Shown piece by piece: positions 51,312-61,893 of a stretch of 64,000 nt of DNA (positions are counted from its first letter, which is position 1; every line of letters begins with the position of its first letter). Origin of the DNA: Pseudomonas sp. B33.4 (GTDB lineage: Bacteria; Pseudomonadota; Gammaproteobacteria; Pseudomonadales; Pseudomonadaceae); NCBI RefSeq assembly GCF_034555375.1, contig NZ_CP140706.1, positions 5,900,001 through 5,964,000 on the forward strand. The letters are read 5' to 3'. Below the pieces are notes generated by a model that did not search any database, was not told the origin of the DNA, and saw only the letters and a program-made list of their open reading frames with translations. The position numbers were made by a program, and so were the translations under genes.

Positions 51312-53276
51312 ATGGCCGGGCTGATACCCCAGAGCTTCATTGACGACCTGCTGAACCGCACCGACATCGTCGACGTGGTCAGCTCGCGCGTGCAATTGAA
51401 GAAGGCCGGCAAGAACTACACCGCCTGCTGCCCGTTCCACAAAGAGAAAACCCCGTCCTTCAGCGTCAGCCCCGACAAGCAGTTCTACTACTGCTTCGGC
51501 TGCGGCGCGGGCGGCAATGCCCTCGGCTTTCTCATGGATCACGACAACCTGGATTTTCCTCAGGCTGTCGAAGATCTGGCCAAAGCCGCCGGCATGGAAA
51601 TCCCTCGCGAAGAAAGTGGCCGCCCACACAAGCCGCGCCAGCCGACCGATTCGCCGCTGTATCCGCTGCTCACCGCTGCCGCCGACTATTATCGGCAAGC
51701 ACTCAAGAGCCATCCATCGCGCAAAGCGGCAGTGGATTACCTCAAAGGTCGCGGCCTGACTGGCGAGATCGCCCGGGATTTCGGCCTCGGCTTTGCTCCG
51801 CCGGGCTGGGACAACCTGTTCAAGCATTTGAGCAGCGACACTTTGCAGCAGAAGGCCATGATCGACGCCGGCCTGCTGATCGAAAACGCCGAAACCGGCA
51901 AACGCTATGACCGCTTTCGCGATCGCGTGATGTTCCCGATCCGCGACACACGAGGGCGCATCATCGCTTTCGGCGGCCGCGTCCTCGGCGACGACAAGCC
52001 GAAATACCTGAACTCACCGGAAACCCCGGTATTCCATAAAGGCCAAGAGCTCTACGGCCTTTATGAAGCGCGCAAGAACAACCGCAACCTCGACGAAATC
52101 ATCGTCGTCGAGGGCTACATGGACGTCATCGCCCTCGCCCAGCAAGGCCTGAAGAATGCCGTCGCAACGCTGGGCACCGCGACCAGCGAAGAACACTTGA
52201 AGCGACTGTTCCGTGTGGTACCGAACGTATTGTTCTGTTTCGACGGCGACCAGGCCGGCCGCAACGCCGCCTGGCGCGCACTGGAAGCAACGCTGTCGAG
52301 CCTGCAGGACGGACGTCGCGCACGCTTTCTGTTTCTGCCCGAAGGCGAAGACCCGGACACCTTGGTTCGTGCCGAAGGCACTGACGCATTCAAGGCCCGG
52401 ATCAATCAGCACGCTCAGCCACTGGCCGATTATTTCTTCCAGCAACTGACCGAAGAAGCCGACCCGCGCTCGCTTGAGGGCAAGGCGCACATGGCCACCC
52501 TCGCCGCACCGTTGATCGACAAGGTGCCGGGCGCGAATCTGCGCATTCTGATGCGTCAGCGCCTGACCGAAATTACCGGTCTGAGCAGCGAGACCGTCAG
52601 TCAGCTCGCACAAAGCGCGCCGCAGGAAGCACCGCCCGCCTACGATCCGGGCATCGATTACGACGCAATGCCGGATTACAGCGACTACCATCAGCCGCAG
52701 GCACAGGACATGTATGTGCCGCAGCAGGAGTGGACGCCGAAGAAACCCGGTGCTGGCGGCAAAAAATGGGACAAGAAGCCCTGGGACAAGAACGGCAAGC
52801 GTGGCGGTGATCGCGATCAGCAACGCCCGCGCACACCAATTGGCGTCGAGTCGCCGACCCTGACCGCCCTGCGCACATTGCTCCATCACCCGCAATTGGC
52901 CGAGCGCGTCGAAGATGCCGGACACATTGCGGACGAGAATCAGACCAACGCCCAGTTACTTGTGGCGCTGCTCGAAGCGGTACAGAAGAATCCCAAGCTA
53001 AACTCATTTCAGTTGATCGCGCGATGGCACGGCACTGAACAGGGTCGCCTGCTCAAGGCACTGGCAGAAAAGGAATGGCTGATTGACGGAGATAACCTTG
53101 AACAACAGTTTTTCGACACCATTACTAGCTTGTCAGCCCGCCAACGCGAGCGAAATCTGGAACAGTTGCTCAGGAAAGCGCGTCAAAGCGAACTGAGCAT
53201 TGAAGAGAAAAACCAACTGCGCGACCTACTAAGTCGCAATGTTTCCGCATCAAACCCGACCTCAACTGGCGCGTGA
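51312..53276 (+). CDS. dnaG: DNA primase
   Basis: Synthesises RNA primers at the replication fork. The protein has 654 residues. The N-terminal zinc-binding domain has CPFHKEKTPSFSVSPDKQ and YYCFGCGAGG. The RNA polymerase core includes the TOPRIM segment IIVVEGYMDVIAL, and a Pro/Lys/Gly-rich linker (about residues 470-510) precedes the C-terminal DnaB-binding domain. Middle gene of the MMS row; rpoD starts 67 bases later. Confidence 0.97.
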   Translation: MAGLIPQSFIDDLLNRTDIVDVVSSRVQLKKAGKNYTACCPFHKEKTPSFSVSPDKQFYYCFGCGAGGNALGFLMDHDNLDFPQAVEDLAKAAGMEIPREESGRPHKPRQPTDSPLYPLLTAAADYYRQALKSHPSRKAAVDYLKGRGLTGEIARDFGLGFAPPGWDNLFKHLSSDTLQQKAMIDAGLLIENAETGKRYDRFRDRVMFPIRDTRGRIIAFGGRVLGDDKPKYLNSPETPVFHKGQELYGLYEARKNNRNLDEIIVVEGYMDVIALAQQGLKNAVATLGTATSEEHLKRLFRVVPNVLFCFDGDQAGRNAAWRALEATLSSLQDGRRARFLFLPEGEDPDTLVRAEGTDAFKARINQHAQPLADYFFQQLTEEADPRSLEGKAHMATLAAPLIDKVPGANLRILMRQRLTEITGLSSETVSQLAQSAPQEAPPAYDPGIDYDAMPDYSDYHQPQAQDMYVPQQEWTPKKPGAGGKKWDKKPWDKNGKRGGDRDQQRPRTPIGVESPTLTALRTLLHHPQLAERVEDAGHIADENQTNAQLLVALLEAVQKNPKLNSFQLIARWHGTEQGRLLKALAEKEWLIDGDNLEQQFFDTITSLSARQRERNLEQLLRKARQSELSIEEKNQLRDLLSRNVSASNPTSTGA

Positions 53277-53290
53277 GGTCATAGCTCAGG

Positions 53291-53296
53291 TATAAT
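53291..53296 (+). promoter_or_regulatory. candidate -10 box of an rpoD-proximal promoter
   Basis: A perfect TATAAT lies in the dnaG-rpoD gap, 48 bases before the rpoD start. No good -35 is seen at the right distance (GGCGCG), so strength is uncertain. Internal promoters for rpoD are known in such operons. Confidence 0.4.
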
Positions 53297-53343
53297 CCTC
53301 GGCTTGTTTTTTGCCCGCCAAGACCTTCAGTGGATAGGGTGTT

Positions 53344-55188
<1,845 letters not shown>

Positions 55189-55194
55189 TACCAG

Positions 55195-55222
55195 AACCCC
55201 CGGCCCAGGCCGGGGGGTTTGT
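55195..55222 (+). terminator. terminator after rpoD
   Basis: AACCCCCGGCC, CA and GGCCGGGGGGTTTGTTT form a compact GC hairpin and T-rich tail seven bases past the stop. Confidence 0.85.
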
Positions 55223-55314
55223 TTATATGGCAGATTAAATCCTTCGCAACGCCCCTCCCCCGCATACCCCGTCTACACTCGAAACAATCATCCCCGAGCC
55301 ATAACGAGAGCGTT

Positions 55315-58300
55315 ATGCCCAGATTGGCGTCCGTGCTTTTTTTGCTGTCATTGATGATCTGGACCGCAACGGCTGACGCGCTGACTCTGACCGATGAAGA
55401 ACGTAGCTGGCTGGCGGCTCACCCGGACTTGCGCCTGGGTGTCGATGCATCGTGGCCGCCCTTTGAGTTTCGCGACGATCAGAGCCGCTATCAGGGCCTG
55501 GCTGCCGACTATATCGACGTGATCCGCCAACGTCTGGCGATCAAATTGACGCCCATCGAACCGGTGAGCTGGACGGTGGTGCTGGAACAAGTGAAGTCGG
55601 GCAAGATCGACCTTCTACCCGGCATCATGTCCACCCCTGAACGCCAGACCTATCTGTCGTTCACCCGCCCTTATCTCGACTTCCCGATCGTCATCCTCGC
55701 CCACATCGGCGGCGCACAACCGCGCAAACTCGACGACCTGTACGGCTTGAAGATCGCCGTGGTGGAAAACTACGCGCCCCACGAACTCCTGCGCACCCAT
55801 CACCCTGATCTGAATCTGGTGGCCATGCCCAATGTCAGTTCGGCATTGCAAGCGTTGGCGACCGACGAAGTGGACGCCGTTGTCGGCGATCTCGCTTCCA
55901 GTGTCTGGAGTCTGCGTCAGCTCAAGCTCGACGGTTTGTACGTCAGCGGCGAAACCCCGTATCGCTACCAACTGGCAATGGCCGTGCCCCGTGACAACAA
56001 GGTACTGGTGGGGATTCTCGACAAAGTACTGGCCGACATGAGCCCGGATGAAATCAGCAGCATTCAGGAGCATTGGGTCGGCAACGTGCTTGATCACCGG
56101 ACATTCTGGTCGGATCTGCTGGTCTACGGCTTGCCGGGGCTGTTGCTGCTGGTAACGATTCTGGCAGTAGTGATCCGCATCAACCGCCGCCTGAGTTCGG
56201 AAATCGCCCGACGCATCGACCTCGAACAGGAACTGCGCAGCAGCGAATACCACTATCGCGGCCTGGTCGAGAGCCTGTCGGCCATTGCCTGGGAAGCGCG
56301 GATGAGCGACTTCACCTACAGCTATGTGTCGCCCCACGCCGAAGACTTGCTCGGCTACCCACAATCCCATTGGCTGATCCCCGGTTTCTGGCACAACATC
56401 ATTCATCCGGCCGACCTGACTCGCACGCAAAGTTACTGCAAAGAAGCCCTGCGTGAGGGGCGCGATCACATCGTCGATTACCGCGTGATCACCGCTGATG
56501 GCCGCTGCCTGTGGGTACGCGACATCGTCAGCCTGATCGAACATGGCCACGAGCCGGTGATGCGTGGCTTGATGATCGACATCAGCGAAATCAAGCGCAC
56601 TGAAGAGGCGCTGCGGCTTTCGGAGCAGAAATTCGCCTCGGTCTTCCAGCAATGCCCGGACATTCTGGTGATTGCACGGCTGTCGGATGGCTGCCTGCTG
56701 GAGGTCAACGAAGCGTTTGAAGAACAGATCGGGCTGAAAGCCGAGGAAGTGCTGGGGCAAACGGCGACCGACCTCAATATCTGGGGCATTCCCGGCGTCG
56801 GTCCGGGGCTGCTGCAGCGTTTGCAGGCGGGCAGTATTCGCAATCTGGAGATGCCGTTTCGCCGCAACAACGGCCAGCTGTTTACCGGCCTGATTTCCGC
56901 CGAGCCGTTTGACCTCGACACGACCCCTGCGCTTGTCGTCGTGGTACGTGACATCACCCAGCTCAAGGAAACCCAACAACAACTGCAAACCTCCGAAGAG
57001 AAGTTCGCCAAAGCCTTCCATGCCTCGCCGGACGGTTTGTTGTTGTCGCGCCAGAGCGATGGCCTGCTACTGGAGGTCAACGAAGGTTTCAGCCGCATTA
57101 CCGGGTTCAACAGCGCCATGTCGGTGGACCGCTCGGCGCTGGACCTGGGGATCTGGGTCAATCTCAATGAACGCAAACAGATGCTCGATCTGTTGCATCG
57201 CGACGGCTTCGTCCGTGACTTCACCTGCCACATCCGTCGCAGTGACGGGCAGATTCGTCTCTGCGAGGTCTCCAGCCGTCCGCTGCCGATCGGTGAAGAA
57301 GACTGCATGCTGACTATCGCCCGGGACATCACCGAACGTCACCTGATGCAGGAAAAACTGCAACAGGCCGCCACCGTGTTCGAAAGCACCGCTGAAGGCG
57401 TGTTGATCACTGACACCCAACAGCACATCAGCGCGGTCAACCGCGCCTTTACCGAGATTACCGGTTACAGCGAAAGCGAAGCGCTCGGGCATACACCGCG
57501 CTTGCTCGCCTCCGGCCTGCATGACAGCGCGTTCTACGCGGCAATGTGGCACCAGTTGACCGACGAAGGTCACTGGCAGGGCGAGATCTCCAACCGGCGC
57601 AAGAACGGCGAGTTGTACCCGAGCTGGCTGACCATCAGCGCGGTACGCAATCGCGACAAGTTCATTACCCACTTTGTCGCGGTGTTTGCTGACATCTCCA
57701 GCCTCAAGCATGCCCAAGCCAAACTCGACTATCAGGCGCACCACGACCCGCTTACCGGCCTGCCGAACCGCACACTGTTCGAAAACCGCTTGTTGATGGC
57801 ACTGAACAGTCAGCAGGAAAACGGCGGCCAGGGCGCCGTGTTGTTTCTCGATCTCGACCGTTTCAAACACATCAACGACAGTCTCGGCCATCCGGTCGGC
57901 GACCTGCTGCTCAAGGGCATCGCCGTGCGCCTGAAAGAGCAACTGCGAGACATCGATACCGTGGCGCGTCTGGGCGGCGACGAATTCATCATTCTGCTAC
58001 CCGGTCTGCAACAGGCCAGCGACGCCGACAACATCGCTACCAAACTGCTCAACTGCTTCGGTGCGCCATTCCAGGCTGGCGAGCATGAGTTCTTCATCAG
58101 CGCCAGCATCGGTACCAGCCTCTATCCACGAGATGGTTGCGACGTCGCCACACTGGTGAAAAACGCCGACGCGGCGATGTACCGCTCCAAGGCCAAGGGC
58201 CGCAACCGCGTCGAGAGCTACACCCGCGACCTCACCGCCCAGGCCAGTGAACGCATCGCGCTGGAACACGAACTGCGTCGGGCCATCGAGCGTGACGAAC

Positions 58301-59061
58301 TATTCCTCTATTACCAGCCGAAAATCAGCCTCGACGACCATCGCCTGGTCGGTGCAGAGGCGCTGATTCGCTGGCGTCATCCGACTTTCGGCGACGTACC
58401 GCCAGAGCACTTCATTCCGCTGGCCGAAGAGAACGGCATGATCCTGCAGATCGGTGACTGGGTGCTCGAGACCGCGTGCCGGCAGATGTTCGAATGGAAT
58501 CAGGTCTACGACAGCCTCGGCCCACTCTCGGTAAACCTCGCCGGTGCGCAACTGCGTCAGCCGAATCTGCTCGGACGCATCGAACAACTGCTCAAGGACA
58601 ACCGCCTACAGCCGGATTTACTGCAACTGGAAATTACCGAGAATTTCATCATGAGTCAGGCCGAAGAGGCGCTGGCGGTGTTGCACCAGCTCAAACACCT
58701 CGGTGTACAACTGGCGATCGATGACTTCGGCACCGGATATTCTTCGCTCAGTTACCTCAAACGACTGCCCTTGGACATCCTCAAAATCGACCAGTCATTC
58801 GTTCGCGGACTGCCCGACGACCCCCACGACGCGGCCATTGTCCGGGCCATCATCGCGCTGGGCCGGAGCATGCAATTCACCGTCATCGCCGAAGGCGTGG
58901 AAACCCAGGCGCAACAACAATTCCTCGCCGCTGAAGGTTGCGAGCAGATCCAGGGCTACATCGTCAGCTTGCCGCTACCGCCAGAAGAATTCGCCGCGAC
59001 GTTTCTTCGTGTAACCGTATCGGATTATTCGGATAGCACAGCCGAGAAACCGTCGCTATAA
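55315..59061 (+). CDS. rmcA: multi-PAS GGDEF-EAL cyclic-di-GMP enzyme (RmcA-like)
   Basis: Inner-membrane protein of 1248 residues, from the ATG at 55315 with GAGAG upstream. Order: signal peptide; periplasmic SBP_bac_3 (Venus flytrap) domain at about 25-255 (LRLGVDASWPPFEF); membrane helix 267-287; four PAS domains (starting near 305, 440, 560 and 680); GGDEF with the motif G887-F891 and a product-inhibition RDID five residues before it; EAL with the motif at 1015-1017 and downstream DDFGTGYSSLSYL. Both motifs are intact, so either synthesis or breakdown of c-di-GMP is possible. Size, domain order and place beside rpoD match RmcA (PA0575), a phosphodiesterase tuned by redox state and arginine in P. 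aeruginosa. Confidence 0.88.
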   Translation: MPRLASVLFLLSLMIWTATADALTLTDEERSWLAAHPDLRLGVDASWPPFEFRDDQSRYQGLAADYIDVIRQRLAIKLTPIEPVSWTVVLEQVKSGKIDLLPGIMSTPERQTYLSFTRPYLDFPIVILAHIGGAQPRKLDDLYGLKIAVVENYAPHELLRTHHPDLNLVAMPNVSSALQALATDEVDAVVGDLASSVWSLRQLKLDGLYVSGETPYRYQLAMAVPRDNKVLVGILDKVLADMSPDEISSIQEHWVGNVLDHRTFWSDLLVYGLPGLLLLVTILAVVIRINRRLSSEIARRIDLEQELRSSEYHYRGLVESLSAIAWEARMSDFTYSYVSPHAEDLLGYPQSHWLIPGFWHNIIHPADLTRTQSYCKEALREGRDHIVDYRVITADGRCLWVRDIVSLIEHGHEPVMRGLMIDISEIKRTEEALRLSEQKFASVFQQCPDILVIARLSDGCLLEVNEAFEEQIGLKAEEVLGQTATDLNIWGIPGVGPGLLQRLQAGSIRNLEMPFRRNNGQLFTGLISAEPFDLDTTPALVVVVRDITQLKETQQQLQTSEEKFAKAFHASPDGLLLSRQSDGLLLEVNEGFSRITGFNSAMSVDRSALDLGIWVNLNERKQMLDLLHRDGFVRDFTCHIRRSDGQIRLCEVSSRPLPIGEEDCMLTIARDITERHLMQEKLQQAATVFESTAEGVLITDTQQHISAVNRAFTEITGYSESEALGHTPRLLASGLHDSAFYAAMWHQLTDEGHWQGEISNRRKNGELYPSWLTISAVRNRDKFITHFVAVFADISSLKHAQAKLDYQAHHDPLTGLPNRTLFENRLLMALNSQQENGGQGAVLFLDLDRFKHINDSLGHPVGDLLLKGIAVRLKEQLRDIDTVARLGGDEFIILLPGLQQASDADNIATKLLNCFGAPFQAGEHEFFISASIGTSLYPRDGCDVATLVKNADAAMYRSKAKGRNRVESYTRDLTAQASERIALEHELRRAIERDELFLYYQPKISLDDHRLVGAEALIRWRHPTFGDVPPEHFIPLAEENGMILQIGDWVLETACRQMFEWNQVYDSLGPLSVNLAGAQLRQPNLLGRIEQLLKDNRLQPDLLQLEITENFIMSQAEEALAVLHQLKHLGVQLAIDDFGTGYSSLSYLKRLPLDILKIDQSFVRGLPDDPHDAAIVRAIIALGRSMQFTVIAEGVETQAQQQFLAAEGCEQIQGYIVSLPLPPEEFAATFLRVTVSDYSDSTAEKPSL

Positions 59062-59062
59062 T
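59057..59062 (+). promoter_or_regulatory. -10 box of the tRNA promoter, overlapping the rmcA stop
   Basis: TATAAT ends 14 bases before the tRNA and is followed by a GC-rich stretch (CCGCGACC) like the discriminators of growth-controlled stable RNA promoters. No strong -35 is seen. The TAA inside the box is the rmcA stop codon. Confidence 0.5.
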
Positions 59063-59076
59063 CCGCGACCTACTGA

Positions 59077-59153
59077 GGGCCTATAGCTCAGTTGGTTAGA
59101 GCAGAGGACTCATAATCCTTTGGTCCACGGTTCAAGTCCGTGTGGGCCCACCA
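59077..59153 (+). tRNA. tRNA with CAU anticodon, probably tRNA-Ile2 (lysidine type)
   Basis: A 77-base cloverleaf: acceptor GGGCCTA pairs with TGGGCCC, D arm GCTC/GAGC, anticodon stem GAGGA/TCCTT with loop CTCATAA, T arm CACGG/CCGTG with loop TTCAAGT, and an encoded CCA. The anticodon CAU fits Met or Ile2. The C-G pairs at acceptor positions 4-69 and 5-68 are those TilS uses to recognise tRNA-Ile2 in E. coli, whereas elongator tRNA-Met has A-U pairs there, so Ile2 is favoured. It has its own promoter and terminator, and its 3' end is the likely attachment site for the element that follows. Confidence 0.85.
59129..59153 (+). other. presumed attachment site (attL) in the tRNA 3' end
   Basis: The integrase remnant begins about 130 bases after the tRNA in the same direction, the normal layout when a tyrosine integrase uses a tRNA 3' end. 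I found no second copy of TCCGTGTGGGCCCACCA in the window, so the other end lies outside or is lost. Confidence 0.5.
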
Positions 59154-59158
59154 ACTCC

Positions 59159-59181
59159 AAAGCCGCGCATTGCGCGGCTTT
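59159..59181 (+). terminator. terminator after the tRNA
   Basis: AAAGCCGCGC, ATT and GCGCGGCTTT form a ten-base stem five bases after the tRNA CCA end. Confidence 0.75.
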
Positions 59182-59279
59182 CGCGTTTCTGGCGGAACCA
59201 TCGCGGATACAGTCCTATGGTCTAAAGGTACAAATTAGGTACAGTGCGGCTTCGCTTGCACGCCTTTGGAGTCATTCAG

Positions 59280-60330
59280 ATGGCCACAATCGTCAAAACC
59301 CCTGCCGGCACCTGGAAGGCCGTCATCCGCAAACCGGATGGCCGACCAACGCCAAAACCTTCCGCACCAAACGCGACGCCGAAGACTGGTCACGACGCAC
59401 CGAAGACGAAATGGTGCGCGGCGTGTATATCCAACGCTGCGGCTCCGAGCGACTGACGCTCGAAAAGGCGCTCCAGCGCTATCTCCGTGAAGTGAGCCCT
59501 ACCGAGAAGCCGACTACACAGCAAGCAGAGGCCACCAAGGCGCAGCAGTTGATACAGCATCTGGGCAAGTATTCCCTCGCGGCGTTATTGTCTGAGGTGA
59601 TCGCTAACTATCGCGACACCCGCCTGGGCTCACTCACCAACCGCGGCAATCCCACGAGTAACAATACCGTGCGGCTGGAGCTGGCTTTGCTAAGCCATCT
59701 GTTCACGGTTGCGATTCAAGAGTGAGGGCTCGGATTGACCTTTAACCCAGTGCTCAATATTCGTATGCCGAGCCCATGCGAAGGTCGAAACAGACGTCTC
59801 ATGGCTGATGAGGAAAAACGCCTATTGGCAGCAGTGAACAAGCACAGCAACCCCATGCTGGGGTGGATTGTCCAGATTGCCCTGGCAACGGGCATGCGCG
59901 CTTCTGAGATCGCGAGCCTAAATCGCTCACAGATTGATATCCAAAAACGGATAGTGCGGCTCTCAGATACGAAAAACGATAGCGCTCGTACCGTCCCTCT
60001 GAGCAAATTAGCTACCGAGGTATTTCGTACCGCCCTGGCGAATCCGGTACGTCCTATCGATTGTGATTTGGTCTTCTTCGGCGAACCAGGAAAGGACCAA
60101 AAGCGTCGCCCTTATGCGTTCACGAAAGTCTGGGGCACGATCAAGAAAAAGGCTAACGTACCCGATTTCCGCTTCCACGATCTTCGACACGAAGCTGTCA
60201 GCTTGTCGAGGGAGGACTTTCTGATCAGGAGGTTTCCGCGATCAGCGGTCATAAATCGATGCAGATGCTCAAGCGCTATACGCATCTACGTGCCGAGAAT
60301 CTGGTGCGTAAGCTCGATCAGTTTGGCTGA
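59280..60330 (+). pseudogene. tyrosine integrase, inactivated by three lesions
   Basis: The three segments together read as a site-specific recombinase of about 350 residues. Starting MATIVKTPAGTWKAVIRK, the frame shifts at 59331-59334, where one A seems lost before CCGGATGG. It continues WPTNAKTFRTKRDAEDW to an in-frame TGA at 59723-59725, probably a former TGG. It resumes GLTFNPVLNIRMPSP through the arginine of ATGMRASEIASL and the HDLRHE box, then shifts again near 60205-60215. The final frame has ISGHKS and the tyrosine in [12 protein letters not shown]. The catalytic residues R, H-R, H and Y are thus all still recognisable, but no full protein can be made. It shows the element was once mobile via the adjacent tRNA. 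Confidence 0.88.
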
Positions 60331-60575
60331 GTTTCCGAACTTAAAAAAGAAAGTAGCAGCTGTTTGGCTGCTGCCTTCTATTGTTTTCCTTTTGTTATAT
60401 TTTGTTTTGTTATCCTGTGTTTTTAGTTGTTACCAATTTGTTTTTCAAGACAGCCTCACTACTGTTGGCGACAACTTCCCAGCAACCCACTTTCCTTACT
60501 GTCACCAAAGTTAATTGATAGCTTTCTCCGAATATTACAAATGATACGTAAGCCAACGTAACTACGGAGAAACAT

Positions 60576-60807
60576 ATGACTTCCGAACAATACCTTTTGG
60601 ACCGGTTTGGCCCGTTGATGAGCATGGCTCAAGTCGCAAGCTTGTTGCGACCGCTCTGCAGACGGATTCAGAGTAGCGATGTACAGCGACTCAGAACTCT
60701 CCAGAAAGTTGAAGCCTGCGGTTGTTCGCGTTGGGCGTCGAGTCTACTTCCGCACTCCGCAAGTCAACCAGGCACTGTCTGTTGATACTCCAGTTCTCCA
60801 GGCTTGA
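60576..60807 (+). pseudogene. small DNA-binding protein (excisionase/PrtN-like HTH), frameshifted
   Basis: The frame starts MTSEQYLLDRFGPLMSMAQV and then shifts at about 60646 (TTGTTGCGACCGC, an apparent extra C). In the other frame the sequence continues DRSADGFRVAMYSDSELSRK and VGRRVYFRTPQVNQAL to a TGA at 60805-60807. The joined protein of about 77 residues resembles short HTH proteins found beside integrases in Pseudomonas elements. A GGAG site lies just before the ATG. The upstream 60331-60575 stretch is T-rich and non-coding. Confidence 0.6.
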
Positions 60808-60809
60808 AC

Positions 60810-61570
60810 ATGAGTTACAGGACTATAGACTGGGTTTTTAACCTGCAGCTACCTGCGCAAGACAAGCTCATTCTCGTTTATATCGCTAAATGCGAAAACG
60901 AACAGGAGCCCTGTAATGCCAGCGTAAAACTATTAGCTGCTAAATGCGGCGTTTCGGCCCGAACAGTACAAAGGACTTTGAAGAAGCTTTGTGAAGCCGG
61001 ACTTGTCTCCTCTACCCAACGGTTTAGAGCTGACGGCTCACAAACAGTAACTTCTACACTATTAACGTTGAGCGGGTTGTCACAGCTATGTCACCCCCCA
61101 TGACATTCAACTGACAGGGGGGGGATGTCAGCCGGGTGTCACCGCCCGACGCCACGCAGATGTCAGGCCTTGAACTACCAAATAAAACCAAATCAAAGCC
61201 ACCACTACCTTCGGACACGTCATCTAGGCATCTGGTTTATCCACAAGGGTTGACGAAGCATTCCAAGGATTCAGTTGGCAGGATCCTGCATGGAATCCCC
61301 ACCGATGCCGCCCAGACGCTTCTGGATGAACTGGCCGGGGCTATGGCCGCAGATTTCATCAAAAAGGGACCTGAATACTGGCTCTCTGGGGTAGCGATGA
61401 AATATCGGGCTTGGCAATTCAAACCGAACCTTGGTTTGGAGATAGCAAAAAACAGAAGACCTCAGGCGAGCCTTCCTTCACCAAACAAGCCGCCGGCAAG
61501 CGAGGTGAAAGTGGACCGAGGAGTGGGGAACAGATTCCTTGCCAAGTTACGGCCACAGCGAACGCCATGA
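60810..61570 (+). pseudogene. helix-turn-helix protein of plasmid/ICE type, broken by frameshifts
   Basis: The first frame, from the ATG at 60810, gives MSYRTIDWVFNLQLPAQDKL and a MarR/HTH-like KLLAAKCGVSARTVQRTLKK, then stops at 61103. Continuity with the second frame (61136-61570, VSPPDATQMSGLELPNKTK onward, ending NRFLAKLRPQRTP) needs two shifts: one near 61076 and one at a run of eight G (61117-61124), where seven would restore the frame. The middle is the Pro/Thr/Asp-rich linker seen in related proteins. The family is found near replication or transfer genes of integrated elements, but its function is not settled. Confidence 0.6.
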
Positions 61571-61893
61571 TGACGTTTTTTAAGAACTTTAGGCCTCTCC
61601 GCGCTCCGCTTGGGCAACCCCTTCGGTTGCACCCCGCGTCCTATCCTTGCCGGACTGGCGGCAGGGGCACGTCCTGCCGCTTCGGTTACTACCCCTGGCG
61701 CTAGGCTTGGACGCTTGCAGCTGTATCAAGGGTAAAGGCTGCGCCCATCATCCTCGCCCGTTCGGTGCTCGCCCTGACGGGCTCCGCTCCGCTTCGGCCT
61801 CCGGTGATGCCCTTGACCCAGCTTTCAGCTACGAACTAGTAAATTAACTAGCACAAGTGTCTCGCTCAAAAGACCAAGCTTATTTTCTGAAAA
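61571..61893. other. non-coding stretch typical of integrative elements
   Basis: No frame is supported here. The sequence is GC-rich with many CGCTCCGCTTCGG-like runs and contains repeat copy 1 at 61781-61830. Such stretches occur between modules of conjugative elements in pseudomonads. Confidence 0.5.
61781..61830 (+). repeat. 50-base element repeat, copy 1
   Basis: Matches 63079-63128 at 42 of 50 positions without gaps, with the shared core TGATGCCCTTGAC. A shorter inverted core, TGGGTCAAGGGC, lies at 63370-63381, and CCCTTGACGCAC at 63439-63450. Confidence 0.7.
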
